Shown: positions 9,201 to 20,382, counted from the stretch's first letter. The stretch is DNA of 64,000 bases from Variovorax paradoxus NBRC 15149 (GCF_001591365.1 NZ_BCUT01000002.1:1-64000), one strand, 5' to 3'. Notes: generated by a model from the sequence alone, not told the origin. Numbers and translations: made by a program.

Positions 9201-9217
9201 CGACTGGAGACAACGCC

Positions 9218-10252
9218 TTGACAACCCCCACCGCCGCCACCACCGCCGCCGCCGCCGCACGGGGCTTCTCGCTGAAGGCGCGGCTCTTTCGTCCCGCCAC
9301 GCGGCAAAAGCTCCTGGCCTTTGCCAGCCTGATCGCGCTGCTGGTGTTCTTCAGCTTTGCGTCGCCGCAGTTCCTGCAGACCGACAACCTCGTGAGCATC
9401 CTGCAGTCGACCGCGGTGAACGGCGTGCTGGCCATTGCCTGCACCTTCGTCATCATCACCGCGGGCATCGATCTTTCGGTGGGCACGCTGATGACCTTCT
9501 GCGCGGTCATGGCCGGCGTGGTGCTCACCTACATGGGCATGCCGCTCGCGCTGGGCATCACGGCGGCGATCTTCTTCGGTGCGCTGGCGGGGTTTGTCTC
9601 GGGCGTGCTGATCGCCAAGCTCAAGATCCCGCCCTTCATCGCCACGCTGGGCATGATGATGCTGCTCAAGGGCCTGTCGCTCGTGATCTCGGGCACCAAG
9701 CCGATCTACTTCAACGACACGCCGGACTTCCCGGCCATCTCGCAGGATTCGCTGATCGGCTACTTCATTCCATCGCTGCCGATTCCCAACGCGGTGCTGA
9801 TCCTCTTCCTGGTGGCGGTGGCCGCGAGCATCGTGCTCAACAAGACCATCCTCGGGCGCTACACCTTCGCGCTCGGCAGCAACGAGGAGGCCGTGCGCCT
9901 GTCGGGCGTGAACACCGATTTCTGGAAGATCGTGGTCTACACGGTGAGCGGCGGCATCTGCGGCATTGCGGGCCTCCTGATCGCCTCGCGCCTGAACTCC
10001 GCGCAGCCGGCGCTGGGGCAGGGGTACGAACTCGATGCGATCGCGGCGGTGGTCATCGGCGGCACCTCGCTCAGCGGCGGCACCGGCACCATCGTGGGCA
10101 CGATCATCGGCGCCTTCATCATGAGCGTGCTGACCAACGGCCTGCGCATTCTCTCGGTCGCGCAGGAATGGCAGACGGTGGTCACGGGCGTGATCATCAT
10201 CCTGGCCGTGTACGCGGACATCCTGCGCCGCCGCAGCAGCAGCGCGCACTGA
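9218..10252 (+). CDS. Sugar ABC transporter permease (RbsC type)
   Basis: This is a 344-residue, very hydrophobic protein with about eight to ten membrane segments after a cytoplasmic N-terminus of roughly 30 residues. Family motifs include TAGIDLSVGTLM, IPPFIATLGMM and GRYTFALGSNEEAVRLSGVN. Translation most likely starts at TTG 9218: TGGAGA lies eight bases upstream and no in-frame ATG precedes the first membrane helix. It probably functions as a homodimer with the two-domain ATPase. Confidence 0.93.
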   Translation: MTTPTAATTAAAAARGFSLKARLFRPATRQKLLAFASLIALLVFFSFASPQFLQTDNLVSILQSTAVNGVLAIACTFVIITAGIDLSVGTLMTFCAVMAGVVLTYMGMPLALGITAAIFFGALAGFVSGVLIAKLKIPPFIATLGMMMLLKGLSLVISGTKPIYFNDTPDFPAISQDSLIGYFIPSLPIPNAVLILFLVAVAASIVLNKTILGRYTFALGSNEEAVRLSGVNTDFWKIVVYTVSGGICGIAGLLIASRLNSAQPALGQGYELDAIAAVVIGGTSLSGGTGTIVGTIIGAFIMSVLTNGLRILSVAQEWQTVVTGVIIILAVYADILRRRSSSAH

Positions 10253-10281
10253 GCCTTTTCCACAACCCAAGGAGACTTCGC

Positions 10282-11229
10282 ATGATCCAGAGAAGAAGAG
10301 CCACCGCCGCGCTGGCCGCGGCCCTCGTCGGCCTGCCGGCCTTCGCCCAGGCGCAGCAGGAGATCTACATTCCGCTCGTGTCCAAGGGCTTCCAGCACCA
10401 GTTCTGGCAGGCCGTGAAGTCCGGCGCCGAGCAGGCCGCCAAGGACCTGAAGGTGAAGGTCACCTTCGAAGGCCCCGAGACCGAGGCGATGGTGGACAAG
10501 CAGATCGACATGCTCGCCGCCGCGCTCGCCAAGAAGCCGCAGGCCATCGGCTTTGCGGCGCTCGACAGCCAGGCCGCCATTCCGCTGCTGAAGAAGGCGC
10601 AGGCCGCCAAGATTCCGGTGGTGGCGTTCGACTCGGGCGTGGACAGCGACATTCCCGTGACCACCACCACCACCGACAACAAGGCCGCCGCCGCGCTGGC
10701 GGCCGACAAGATGGCCGAGATGATCGGCAAGTCCGGCGAGGTGGCGCTGGTGGTGCACGACCAGACCAGTCGCACCGGCGTGGACCGGCGCGACGGCTTC
10801 GTCAACCGCATCAAGTCGGCCTACCCGAACATCAAGATCGTGAGCGTGCAGTACGGCGGCGGCGACCAGCTGAAGTCGACCGAAATCACCAAGTCGATCC
10901 TGCAGGCCTCGCCCAACCTGAAGGGCATCTTCGGCGCCAACGAGGGCTCGGCCATCGGCGTGGTCAACGGCGTGAAGGAGATGAAGCGCAGCGGCAAGGT
11001 CGTGATCATCGGCTACGACTCCGGCAAGCAGCAGAAGAACGCGATCATGGACGGCAGCATGGCCGGCGCCATCACGCAGAACCCGGTGGGCATGGGCTAC
11101 AAGACGGTGGAGATGGCGGTGAAGGCGATCAAGGGCGAGAAGCTGCCCAAGGTGGTCGATTCGGGCTTCTTCTGGTACGACAAGACCAACATCGCCGACC
11201 CGAAGATCGCATCGGTCCTGTACGACTGA
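10282..11229 (+). CDS. Periplasmic sugar-binding protein (RbsB-like)
   Basis: The 315-residue product starts 13 bases after the first base of an AAGGAG ribosome-binding site. A cleavable signal peptide ends near AFAQAQQ. The mature protein is a type I periplasmic binding protein: IPLVSKGFQHQFWQAVKSGAEQAAKD, VVAFDSGVDSDIP, IFGANEGSAIGVVNGV and the late IGYDSGKQQKNAI. It delivers sugar to the importer encoded just upstream; within this operon L-fucose is the likely ligand. Confidence 0.93.
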   Translation: MIQRRRATAALAAALVGLPAFAQAQQEIYIPLVSKGFQHQFWQAVKSGAEQAAKDLKVKVTFEGPETEAMVDKQIDMLAAALAKKPQAIGFAALDSQAAIPLLKKAQAAKIPVVAFDSGVDSDIPVTTTTTDNKAAAALAADKMAEMIGKSGEVALVVHDQTSRTGVDRRDGFVNRIKSAYPNIKIVSVQYGGGDQLKSTEITKSILQASPNLKGIFGANEGSAIGVVNGVKEMKRSGKVVIIGYDSGKQQKNAIMDGSMAGAITQNPVGMGYKTVEMAVKAIKGEKLPKVVDSGFFWYDKTNIADPKIASVLYD

Positions 11230-11250
11230 TTTTTTGCAGAAGGCCCGTTC

Positions 11251-13337
<2,087 letters not shown>

Positions 13338-13378
13338 TCCTTCGCGCTTCCCTTCACCCGCCACCAGACCCGACGACC

Positions 13379-13708
13379 ATGCGCCACTGCCTTGCCCTCG
13401 ACCTGAAAGACGACTCCGCGCTGATCGCCGAGTACGAGGCCTATCACCGCGACATCTGGCCCGAGGTGCGCGCACATCTGCATGCGCACGGCGTGACGGG
13501 CATGGAGATCTACCGGCTCGGAACGCGGATGGTGATGCTGATGGAAACCGACGACGCGCGCTACGACGCCGAGGCGATGGCGGCCGCAACGCGCAGCGAT
13601 CCGAAGATCCGCGCGTGGGAAGAATTGATGTGGAAGTTCCAGGCGCCGACGCCCTGGACGCCCGAAGGGGAGAAGTGGTTGGAGATGGATCGGATCTTCA
13701 AGCTGTAG
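13379..13708 (+). CDS. L-fucose mutarotase (RhaM/PF05336 type)
   Basis: The 109-residue protein belongs to the L-rhamnose/L-fucose mutarotase family. It has the family's HRDIWPEV segment, GMEIYRLGTRMVMLMETDD and the tryptophan-rich WEELMWKFQAPTPW. It interconverts sugar anomers, supplying the form used by the dehydrogenase. It is the last gene of the fucose operon, 41 bases after the dehydrogenase. A downstream inverted repeat may end the transcript. Confidence 0.88.
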   Translation: MRHCLALDLKDDSALIAEYEAYHRDIWPEVRAHLHAHGVTGMEIYRLGTRMVMLMETDDARYDAEAMAAATRSDPKIRAWEELMWKFQAPTPWTPEGEKWLEMDRIFKL

Positions 13709-13714
13709 CTGCCT

Positions 13715-13745
13715 GCAGTTTCGACATTCCCTTTTTGTCGGCTGC
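13715..13745 (+). terminator. Possible terminator of the fucose operon
   Basis: GCAG/CTGC (13715-13718, 13742-13745) and CGACA/TGTCG (13722-13726, 13736-13740) form a discontinuous stem with a T-rich loop. It begins seven bases after the mutarotase stop. The stem is imperfect and the T-run is inside the loop, so the call is tentative. The rest of 13746-13923 contains nothing else I recognise apart from an AT-richer leader for the next gene. Confidence 0.35.
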
Positions 13746-13923
13746 AACGCAAACGCCGGCCAGGGCTGTCGCAGGTCGACCCCGGAAGCGACGCTTCGTG
13801 TCACTCTTTCGGTCCGATCTGCATGTTCCTTCCTCCCTGCATGCGCGGGTACGGATCGTGCACCTTGTGCCGCGGCATTCGATTCGCTTTTCAACCTCGA
13901 TCAACCTTTCTCTTTCATTTCCC

Positions 13924-15216
13924 ATGTTTTCTCGACGATGCGTTTTCGCGCTGATGCTTTCGGTGCTCCTGTTCGGCTGTGGCGGTGGTGGCGGAGGCGG
14001 TGGTAGCCAGGGTGGCGGCTTCGCCGGCCTGGCGGGCCTGGCCGGCAGCAGTGGCGGCCAGGGCCCTACCGGCGGCCAAGGCGGCGGCGGCACCGGTGCT
14101 GCAGGTGGCACGGGCGATGCAGGCGGAGCCGGCGGCACAGGCGGAGGCACTTCGCCCACCGTCCCGGCGACTGCCGCATTGGTGGCCAAGCTCGGCAAGC
14201 CCGCGCGCGTGCTGCTCGGACTCGGCGCGGGCAACACCCTCGCGCAGATGAAGAGCCAGGACATCCATCCGGACATCATGGACGCCTACCTCGTGGGCGT
14301 GGGCGCAGGCGCCTGGCCCACCTGGAACAGCCCCGACGGGGCCTACATCACCGTCACCGCGCAGGCCGCCCAGGCCTACGGCGCCGTCCCGATGTTCACG
14401 CTCTACCAGATGGCAACGAGCGGCGAAGGCAACATGAGCATCATCAACGACACGGCCTTCATGAACGGCTACTGGTCGCAGGTGCGGCTGATGTACCAGC
14501 GCATCGCAGCTCTGGGGACGCCCGTCCTGGTCAACCTGGAGCCGGACTTCTGGGGCTTCGTTGCGGCGCAAGCGCCGGGCCGCGATGCGACGCGGCTGCC
14601 GGCCCTGGTGAACAGCCAGCCCGAATGCAGCGTGTTGCCGAACACCGCCGCGGGCCTGGGCCAATGCCTGGTGCAGATGGGCAGGCAGATTGCGCCCAAG
14701 GCGCTGCTCGGGTTCCCGCCCGCATTCTGGAGCGGCACCGCTGCCGAGATCGGCGCGCAGATGCGCACGGTCGGGGCACACCAGGCGGACTTCATCGTCG
14801 CCCAGACCACCGACCGCGACGCGGGCTGCCGGGAAGTTGCATCGCCGCCCGCGGAATGCACAGGGCGAAGCGGCCCGTTCTACTGGGACGAAAGCAACGT
14901 CGCCAGCCCCAACTTCCACGAGTCGCAGCGCCAGATCTCGGACTACCGCACGGCGCTGGGCAACGGGCTGCCGATCCTGTGGTGGCAAACGCCGATGGGC
15001 GTGCCCTCCGCCACGCCGGGCGGCACCGACCTGCACTACCGCGACAACCATGTCGACTACATGCTGCGCAACGCCCAGGAGTACGGCGACACCTCCGCCT
15101 TCGCGATCGTCTTCAGTGCCGGAGGCAGCGTCCAGACCTCGATCAGCACCGATGGCGGCCAGTTCGCGCGCCTGTCGGCGCAGTACCTCGCACGCGGCGG
15201 CGCCGCTTTGAAGTAG
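13924..15216 (+). CDS. Lipoprotein with glycine-rich linker and unrecognised C-terminal domain
   Basis: The predicted 430-residue protein starts with a lipoprotein signal peptide, MFSRRCVFALMLSVLLFGCGGG, with the lipobox Cys at residue 19. An approximately 60-residue Gly/Ala linker follows, containing GG(T/A)GG units. The remaining 350 residues look folded: ARVLLGLGAGNTLAQMKSQ, a Tyr/Trp-rich segment, VLVNLEPDFWGFVA and LPILWWQTPMGVPS. Alternating strand/helix segments with acidic and aromatic residues at strand ends suggest a TIM-barrel, glycoside-hydrolase-like fold; this is inference only. No clear ribosome-binding site precedes the ATG; it was chosen because it places the signal peptide at the N-terminus. 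Confidence 0.72.
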   Translation: MFSRRCVFALMLSVLLFGCGGGGGGGGSQGGGFAGLAGLAGSSGGQGPTGGQGGGGTGAAGGTGDAGGAGGTGGGTSPTVPATAALVAKLGKPARVLLGLGAGNTLAQMKSQDIHPDIMDAYLVGVGAGAWPTWNSPDGAYITVTAQAAQAYGAVPMFTLYQMATSGEGNMSIINDTAFMNGYWSQVRLMYQRIAALGTPVLVNLEPDFWGFVAAQAPGRDATRLPALVNSQPECSVLPNTAAGLGQCLVQMGRQIAPKALLGFPPAFWSGTAAEIGAQMRTVGAHQADFIVAQTTDRDAGCREVASPPAECTGRSGPFYWDESNVASPNFHESQRQISDYRTALGNGLPILWWQTPMGVPSATPGGTDLHYRDNHVDYMLRNAQEYGDTSAFAIVFSAGGSVQTSISTDGGQFARLSAQYLARGGAALK

Positions 15217-15241
15217 GGCGGGCGACGGGGGCGTGACGGCC

Positions 15242-16459
15242 TCACAGCTTCGCGAGCGGCACCTGCAAGTCGGCGAGCTGCGCCGCATCGACGCGGGTGC
15301 GGCGCTCGATCAGCCGCCGCGCAAAGCGCAGGTCGCGCGCGGCGTTGGGGCCCAGCGCCGCAACGACCTTGCCGGCGTCCAGGAAGAACATCACGAAGCT
15401 GCTGGAATTCCGGTCGCCGCGCACCACCACATCGTGCGCCGGCGTGGGCATGCCGAAGATCTGCAGGTTGACCTCGTACTGGTCCGACCAGAACCAGGGC
15501 AGCGGCTGATGGTTCACCGCGATGCCGAGTGCGGCGCGCGCCGCGGCAATGCCTTGCTCCTGGGCGTTCTGCCACGATTCGAGCCGCATCCGCCGCCCCG
15601 CCCATTCGCAGTGCCATGTGGCCACGTCGCCCGCGGCCAGGATGTCGGGATCGGATGAGCGGCACTGCGAATCGACCCGCACGCCGCCCTCGCATGCCAG
15701 GCCCGCCTCGCGCGCGAGCTCGTCGTTGGGGACCAGGCCGACACCGACGAGGACCGCGTCGCATTCGAGCTGGTGCCCATCGGTGAATGACGCCGTGAGG
15801 CCGCCTCGCGCGCTCTGCACCAGGTGCTCGATGCCGGTGCCGAGCCGAATGTCCACGCCATGCGTTGTATGGAGCTGCAGCAGGTAGCCGGAGATTTCCG
15901 GTGGAACGGTGCGCTCGCACAGCCGGCCCATCGCTTCGACGACGGTCACGTCCATGCCCTTCTTCCGGGCCGTTGCGGCCACCTCGAGCCCGATCCAGCC
16001 GCCCCCGATGACGAGCAGCCGCTTGCCGGCAGACAGCGCGGCACCAAGCGCCGCCGCATCCTCGATGCTGCGCAGGCTGAAGACGCCGGGCAGATCCGCA
16101 CCCGGAATATTCAGGCGGCGCGCCCGGCCACCGCTGCAGAGAATCAGCTTGTCGTAGGGAACATGTTCTCCCTGCGTCAGGTGGAGCTGTTTCGCCGCCC
16201 GGTCGATGAAGGTCGCGCCAACATTCGGCCGCCAGTCGATACCCAGCGCATCGAAGGCCTCCGGCTTCAGCAGATGCGTGGTGTCCGCATGCGCATCCCC
16301 GGAGAGCACCGCCTTGGACAGCGGCGGGCGTTCATAGGGACGATGGGGCTCGTCGCCGATCAGCACCACGCGTCCCGCGAAACCCTCGCTGCGCAGCGTT
16401 TGCGCGGCCCAGCCGCCGGCCTGGCCGGCGCCCACGATGGCGATGGTCCCGGTGCTCAT
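15242..16459 (-). CDS. Ferredoxin reductase of the salicylate 5-hydroxylase (BphA4 type)
   Basis: The 405-residue protein has an N-terminal FAD motif IAIVGAGQAGGWAAQTL, the segment RPYERPPLSK typical of BphA4-like reductases, a second NADH-binding motif VIGGGWIGLEVAA near residue 150 and ILAAGDVATW. It transfers electrons from NADH to the Rieske ferredoxin encoded four bases upstream. This reductase class differs from the PDR/plant-type reductase that, from memory, serves the Nag system of Ralstonia U2. It is the last gene of a four-gene operon. Confidence 0.9.
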   Translation of the reverse strand: MSTGTIAIVGAGQAGGWAAQTLRSEGFAGRVVLIGDEPHRPYERPPLSKAVLSGDAHADTTHLLKPEAFDALGIDWRPNVGATFIDRAAKQLHLTQGEHVPYDKLILCSGGRARRLNIPGADLPGVFSLRSIEDAAALGAALSAGKRLLVIGGGWIGLEVAATARKKGMDVTVVEAMGRLCERTVPPEISGYLLQLHTTHGVDIRLGTGIEHLVQSARGGLTASFTDGHQLECDAVLVGVGLVPNDELAREAGLACEGGVRVDSQCRSSDPDILAAGDVATWHCEWAGRRMRLESWQNAQEQGIAAARAALGIAVNHQPLPWFWSDQYEVNLQIFGMPTPAHDVVVRGDRNSSSFVMFFLDAGKVVAALGPNAARDLRFARRLIERRTRVDAAQLADLQVPLAKL

Positions 16460-16463
16460 GGCC

Positions 16464-16781
16464 TCAGTCGAGCGAGAGGAACACGCGGCCCGCGTCGATC
16501 CTCACGGGGTAGGAGCGGATCGCCTCGGTCACCGGCGCGCAGGTCGGCTTGCCATTGCGCACGTCGAACTTGCCCTGGTGCAGCGGGCACTCGATCTCGT
16601 GCCCTTCGAGAAAGCCCTCGCACAGGCGCGCATGGCCGTGGGTGCACACGTTGTCGGTCGCGTAGATCTGGCCGTCGACGTTGTACAGCGCAATGTCGCG
16701 CCCGCCGACCTGCATGCCGACGACATCGGCGGCGGGCACTTCGTCGACCGCTGCGGCCTCGGTCCATTGGGAATCGCTCAT
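16464..16781 (-). CDS. Rieske-type ferredoxin
   Basis: The 105-residue ferredoxin has the Rieske cluster ligands CTH (Cys46, His48) and CPLH (Cys65, His68). It carries electrons from the reductase to the oxygenase alpha subunit. The ATG at 16781 gives the usual length for oxygenase ferredoxins. It starts eight bases after the beta-subunit gene ends, and the reductase gene follows after four bases. Confidence 0.93.
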   Translation of the reverse strand: MSDSQWTEAAAVDEVPAADVVGMQVGGRDIALYNVDGQIYATDNVCTHGHARLCEGFLEGHEIECPLHQGKFDVRNGKPTCAPVTEAIRSYPVRIDAGRVFLSLD

Positions 16782-16789
16782 GGCTGGCC

Positions 16790-17260
16790 TCAGAGGGGAT
16801 AGATGACGGAGTTGGGGATCATTTCGCTGTCGTAGATGACCTGGCGCGAGGCGAACTTCAGCCCCTCCGGGGTGCGCACGACCACATCGATGTAGCGCCC
16901 CACGTTGAAGACGCTCGATAGTTCCGAAAGCTTGGTGCGGAACACCGCGTAGTTGGCCTCGCACTCGAAGCGGTCCGCCTCGGCCTTCAGCACGAGCGGC
17001 GTTCCGACCACGTGGCGCTGGTAGTAGGGGTCGTGGAACAGGGTCTCGCGGATGCCGTAGACGCGGTCCTTCAGCATGCCCTTGCTCTCGAACGACAGCG
17101 TGGCCAGCGGAAAGCCGCGTTCGTGGTTCTCGCGCGGCTGCAGGCGGTAGCTGCAGTCTTCCGTGAAGAATTCCGGCCAGAGTTCCCATTGGCCGGAGCT
17201 CACGGCCTGGGCGTAGCGGGCGTAGAGCTGGGTCAGCTCGAAGTAGTCCTGGAAGTTCAT
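16790..17260 (-). CDS. nagH: Salicylate 5-hydroxylase small (beta) subunit
   Basis: The 156-residue protein is an NTF2-fold ring-hydroxylase beta subunit. It resembles NagH-type subunits, with the segments [30 protein letters not shown] (given here as a landmark only), [18 protein letters not shown] and [10 protein letters not shown]. The subunit is structural and supports the alpha-subunit trimer. One base separates it from the alpha-subunit stop, which implies translational coupling. Confidence 0.85.
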   Translation of the reverse strand: MNFQDYFELTQLYARYAQAVSSGQWELWPEFFTEDCSYRLQPRENHERGFPLATLSFESKGMLKDRVYGIRETLFHDPYYQRHVVGTPLVLKAEADRFECEANYAVFRTKLSELSSVFNVGRYIDVVVRTPEGLKFASRQVIYDSEMIPNSVIYPL

Positions 17261-17261
17261 C

Positions 17262-18527
17262 TCAAGCCTCCATGACCTTGCGCCAGTATTCGTACATGCC
17301 GCGGATCAGGGTCTCGGTGACCATGTGGTCGGTGTCGCCGACCTCGCGGCCTCCGAGTTCGGCGAGCGTGCGGTGGAAGGGCTTCTGCTCGAAGCCTTTC
17401 TGCGAAAGTTCGATCACCTCCCCGTCGTCGGCGGAGACGAAGCCCGCAGGCCCGAAGAGGTTGGCCTGGCGCAATCGCCGCTGCGTCATCGCATCGTCGT
17501 CGTCCTCGAAGCCGAAGTGCGTCCAGACGAAATCGAAGGCGCCGGGGCCGCTCGGCTGGATGTGCCGGGTCGAGACGCTGTTGACCTGCTGCTGGAAGAT
17601 CACGCTCGGGAACAGCGTCATCATCACCGCCGTCGGGCCGCGCCACCACGGCTCGGGCACGATGTCCAGGAAGCGGTCGTCGTTGAGCTTCATGCTTTCC
17701 TTGAAGCTCGACACCTGGGTGACCTGGTCCGCCTTGCCGCTCGCGCCGCGGGTCGAGATCATCGCGGCGTGGCGGTGATGGCGGTCCATCTTCAGCTCCG
17801 ACTTGTTGTCCGCGCGCCAGAGGCCGAAGGTGACGAACCACGTGTGCAGCAGGCCCGGGTGGTACGGGTCCTTGATGTTCTCCTGCATCAGCTTCCAGTT
17901 GCCGGGAATGCGCTGGCGGTTGTAGCCGAGGATCGTGAGCTTGCGGCCGTTGAAGAGCCGGTCGAAGTAGCCCAGGATCTCCGGGCCCATGAAGTCCTCG
18001 AGCGACTCCACCTCCGCATCGAAGGACGCGAACACGACGCCGCCGCGCGTCGCAACCTTGAGCTTGTTGAGGCCATGCTCGGCCGGCTTGAAGTCGGCCG
18101 GCATCCCGCCGTTGACCTTGCCGTCCTGCTTGACGCCTCGGCGGAAAGGCACCCCCTGCAGGTCGCCGCCGAGCGAATAGTTCCACTGGTGGTACGGGCA
18201 GGTGAAGCCGCCGGCCTTGCGGTTGCCGTGCCGCTCGCGGCAGAACTGCATGCCCCGGTGCGCGCACACGTTCTCCACCACGCTGATGGAATCCTCGGCA
18301 TCGCGGACCATGATCACCGAGCGCTCGCCGATCACCGTGCGCTTGAAATCGCCGACCCCCGGAATCTCGGCCTCCAGGCCCACGTAGCACCAGTGGCCCC
18401 GGTAGAAGAGGCGCTCGAGCTCGCGCCGGTGCTGGTCGGCGTCGGTGTAGGCCATGAAGGGGATGCGGCTCGTGCCCTTGTCTTCCCAGCGGATCTGCTG
18501 CGGAAAGACGGCGGATGTGTCGTCCAT
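17262..18527 (-). CDS. nagG: Salicylate 5-hydroxylase large (alpha) subunit
   Basis: The 421-residue oxygenase has Rieske ligands Cys88/His90 and Cys110/His113 and the mononuclear-iron motif D220-P-Y-H223-x4-H228. Segments such as RVPF-like [28 protein letters not shown] and [18 protein letters not shown] match NagG of Ralstonia U2 as I recall it. The expected reaction is salicylate to gentisate. AAGGAG lies nine bases upstream of ATG 18527; upstream in-frame codons are not needed. Divergent transcription from a NahR/NagR-like regulator supports a salicylate substrate. Anthranilate or a substituted salicylate is the alternative. Confidence 0.87.
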   Translation of the reverse strand: MDDTSAVFPQQIRWEDKGTSRIPFMAYTDADQHRRELERLFYRGHWCYVGLEAEIPGVGDFKRTVIGERSVIMVRDAEDSISVVENVCAHRGMQFCRERHGNRKAGGFTCPYHQWNYSLGGDLQGVPFRRGVKQDGKVNGGMPADFKPAEHGLNKLKVATRGGVVFASFDAEVESLEDFMGPEILGYFDRLFNGRKLTILGYNRQRIPGNWKLMQENIKDPYHPGLLHTWFVTFGLWRADNKSELKMDRHHRHAAMISTRGASGKADQVTQVSSFKESMKLNDDRFLDIVPEPWWRGPTAVMMTLFPSVIFQQQVNSVSTRHIQPSGPGAFDFVWTHFGFEDDDDAMTQRRLRQANLFGPAGFVSADDGEVIELSQKGFEQKPFHRTLAELGGREVGDTDHMVTETLIRGMYEYWRKVMEA

Positions 18528-18654
18528 GTCTTGTCTCCTTGCGGCCGCGTCGCCCGGGCCGCTCGTCTCGTGGTCCCCCATGATCGGCCGTCCGGGGCTA
18601 TCGTTCAATAGAATGTGCCGAATAGTTCATATAGATTTCGCGAATGGGGATGCC

Positions 18655-19569
18655 GTGGAGCTCAAGGACATCGACCTCAACCTGCTGGTGGTGTTCAACC
18701 AGCTGCTGATCGACCGGCGGGTGTCGAAGGTGGCGGCGAATCTCGGCCTCTCGCAACCGGGCGTGAGCAACGCGCTGGCGCGCCTGCGCAAGCTCACCGA
18801 CGACCCGCTGTTTCTCAGAACGCCCAAGGGCATGGAGCCGACGCCCTTCGCCGAGCAGCTGGCCGCGCCGACCGCGAGCGCGCTGCAGACGATCCATGCC
18901 GCCATCAACCAGCGCAGCTCGTTCGATCCGGCCACCTCGACGCGCGCCTTCACCATCGGCATGACCGACATCGGGGAGATCTATTTCCTGCCCAAGCTGA
19001 TGCAGGAGCTGGCGCGCGTGGCGCCGGGCCTGTCGATCAGCACCGTCCGCAACACGGCGGTCAATCTCCAGGACGAGATGGAATCCGGCCACGTCACGCT
19101 GGCCATCGGCCTGCTGCCGCAGCTGAAAAGCGGCTACTTCCAGCGACGGCTGTTCAAGCAGCACTATGTCTGCATGTTTCGCCGCGGGCATGCGCTCGAC
19201 AAGCGCCAGATCTCGCTGGCCGAGTTCTCAAGGGCCGATCACGTGGTCGTGGTGTCGGAAGGAACCGGCCACGGCAAGGCGGACGAGCTTCTCGGCCGCA
19301 AGAAGATCGTGCGCAAGGTCGTGCTGACCGTGCCGCACTACGTGGCGGTCGGCCATATCCTGCACGGCTCCGACCTGGTGGCGACGGTGCCCGAGCGGCT
19401 CGCGCAGGCCCTGGCCGAGCCGTTCGACCTGTCCTATGTGCGCCATCCTGCCCGGCTGCCCGAGATTGCGATCAGCCTGTTCTGGCACGGCCGCTATCAC
19501 CGGGACCCCGCCGTGGCGTGGCTGCGCGCCTTGATCGTGCGGCTTCACGGGGAAGGTGCACCCGGCTGA
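18655..19569 (+). CDS. LysR-family regulator, NahR/NagR/DntR type
   Basis: The 304-residue protein starts at GTG 18655, giving the N-terminus (M)ELKDIDLNLLVVFNQLLIDRR, the form seen in NahR, NagR and DntR. GGGGA precedes the GTG. ATG 18613 would add 14 residues (MCRIVHIDFANGDA), but would place coding sequence over the likely operator. SQPGVSNALARLRK is the recognition helix region; FNLAMTDIGE-like FTIGMTDIGEIYFLPKLM and the segment YVCMFRRGHAL are typical of this aromatic-acid subgroup. It probably activates the divergent salicylate 5-hydroxylase operon with salicylate as effector. Confidence 0.88.
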   Translation: MELKDIDLNLLVVFNQLLIDRRVSKVAANLGLSQPGVSNALARLRKLTDDPLFLRTPKGMEPTPFAEQLAAPTASALQTIHAAINQRSSFDPATSTRAFTIGMTDIGEIYFLPKLMQELARVAPGLSISTVRNTAVNLQDEMESGHVTLAIGLLPQLKSGYFQRRLFKQHYVCMFRRGHALDKRQISLAEFSRADHVVVVSEGTGHGKADELLGRKKIVRKVVLTVPHYVAVGHILHGSDLVATVPERLAQALAEPFDLSYVRHPARLPEIAISLFWHGRYHRDPAVAWLRALIVRLHGEGAPG

Positions 19570-19586
19570 AGCTCTCTAGTGAATTC

Positions 19587-19604
19587 ACGATCGTTCACTA
19601 AACG
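19587..19604. promoter_or_regulatory. TetR-regulon operator, site 1 (before chaC)
   Basis: ACGATCGTTCACTAAACG matches the 18-bp consensus ACGNNCGTTYNNYAAACG seen before five units in this region. GATCGTT and AACGATC (19589-19607) form a perfect 7-bp inverted repeat. An ATGCTAT -10-like element starts 11 bases after the start of AAACG. Confidence 0.65.
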
Positions 19605-19655
19605 ATCTCAATGCTATCATCGGGTCTTTCCCACAGGATCCCGAGAGGCCCGCCC

Positions 19656-20366
19656 ATGCGTTATCCCGGCCCGCGCGAGAACGACCGAGCTGGCTCGAAG
19701 GCGACGGCCGAGCCCGTGCGGGTCACCCGCGAAGGGCTGCTCGACGACGCCTTCATGGCCCAGGTCTACGCGCAGCTCCCGGCGGGCGTGCGGCTGCGCA
19801 GCGCAGAGGAGCTGGAAGCCTCCATCGAAGGCATCCTGTCGCGGCACGTCGGCCATGCGGCCGTTCATGTGTTCGGATATGGATCGCTGATGTGGAACCC
19901 CGCGGTGGAGCACACAGCCATGCATCCGGCAAAAGTCCACGGTTGGCACCGCTCCTTCTGCCTGCGCTCGATCGTCGGGCGAGGCTCGCAGGAGCGCCCC
20001 GGGCTGATGCTCGCGCTCGACCGGGGCGGCGCGTGCCAGGGCGTGCTGCTGCAGATCGAGCCGCGCAAGGTGCGTGACGAGTTGCGGGTGCTCTGGCGAA
20101 GGGAGATGCTGACCGAGGTGTACCAGGCCCGGTGGGTGACCGCCCATGTGGAGGGCCGGCCGGTGCGCGCGATCACCTTTGCGGTCGACCGGTCCCATCC
20201 CCGCTACACCAAGGCGCTCTCCCCGCATGAGATGGCCCGGATGATCAACACGGGAGCGGGCAGCCTCGGCAGCTGCCGCGAGTATTTCGACGCCACGCTT
20301 CGAAAGCTCGAGGCGCTCGGCATACGCGACATGGGGATGGAGCGCCTGCGCAGCGCCGCGGGCTGA
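19656..20366 (+). CDS. chaC: ChaC-like gamma-glutamylcyclotransferase
   Basis: The 236-residue protein has the ChaC signature VFGYGSLMWNP (residues 72-82) and an acidic catalytic residue at or near Glu150 (RREMLTEVY). These enzymes cleave glutathione to 5-oxoproline and Cys-Gly in the cytoplasm. About 65 residues precede the core fold. ATG 19656 was chosen because AGAGG lies upstream. The first codons (MRYP) and the leader closely resemble those of the tetR gene at 27864. The neighbouring DsbA-like isomerase family often uses glutathione, so a link to thiol chemistry is possible. Confidence 0.88.
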   Translation: MRYPGPRENDRAGSKATAEPVRVTREGLLDDAFMAQVYAQLPAGVRLRSAEELEASIEGILSRHVGHAAVHVFGYGSLMWNPAVEHTAMHPAKVHGWHRSFCLRSIVGRGSQERPGLMLALDRGGACQGVLLQIEPRKVRDELRVLWRREMLTEVYQARWVTAHVEGRPVRAITFAVDRSHPRYTKALSPHEMARMINTGAGSLGSCREYFDATLRKLEALGIRDMGMERLRSAAG

Positions 20367-20382
20367 CGCCCCATCCGCGCCC

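Noticed and set aside
6642..9260. 872-codon minus-strand frame
   Set aside because: It is antisense to the lactonase and ABC ATPase genes, both of which have complete motifs; the frame has none.
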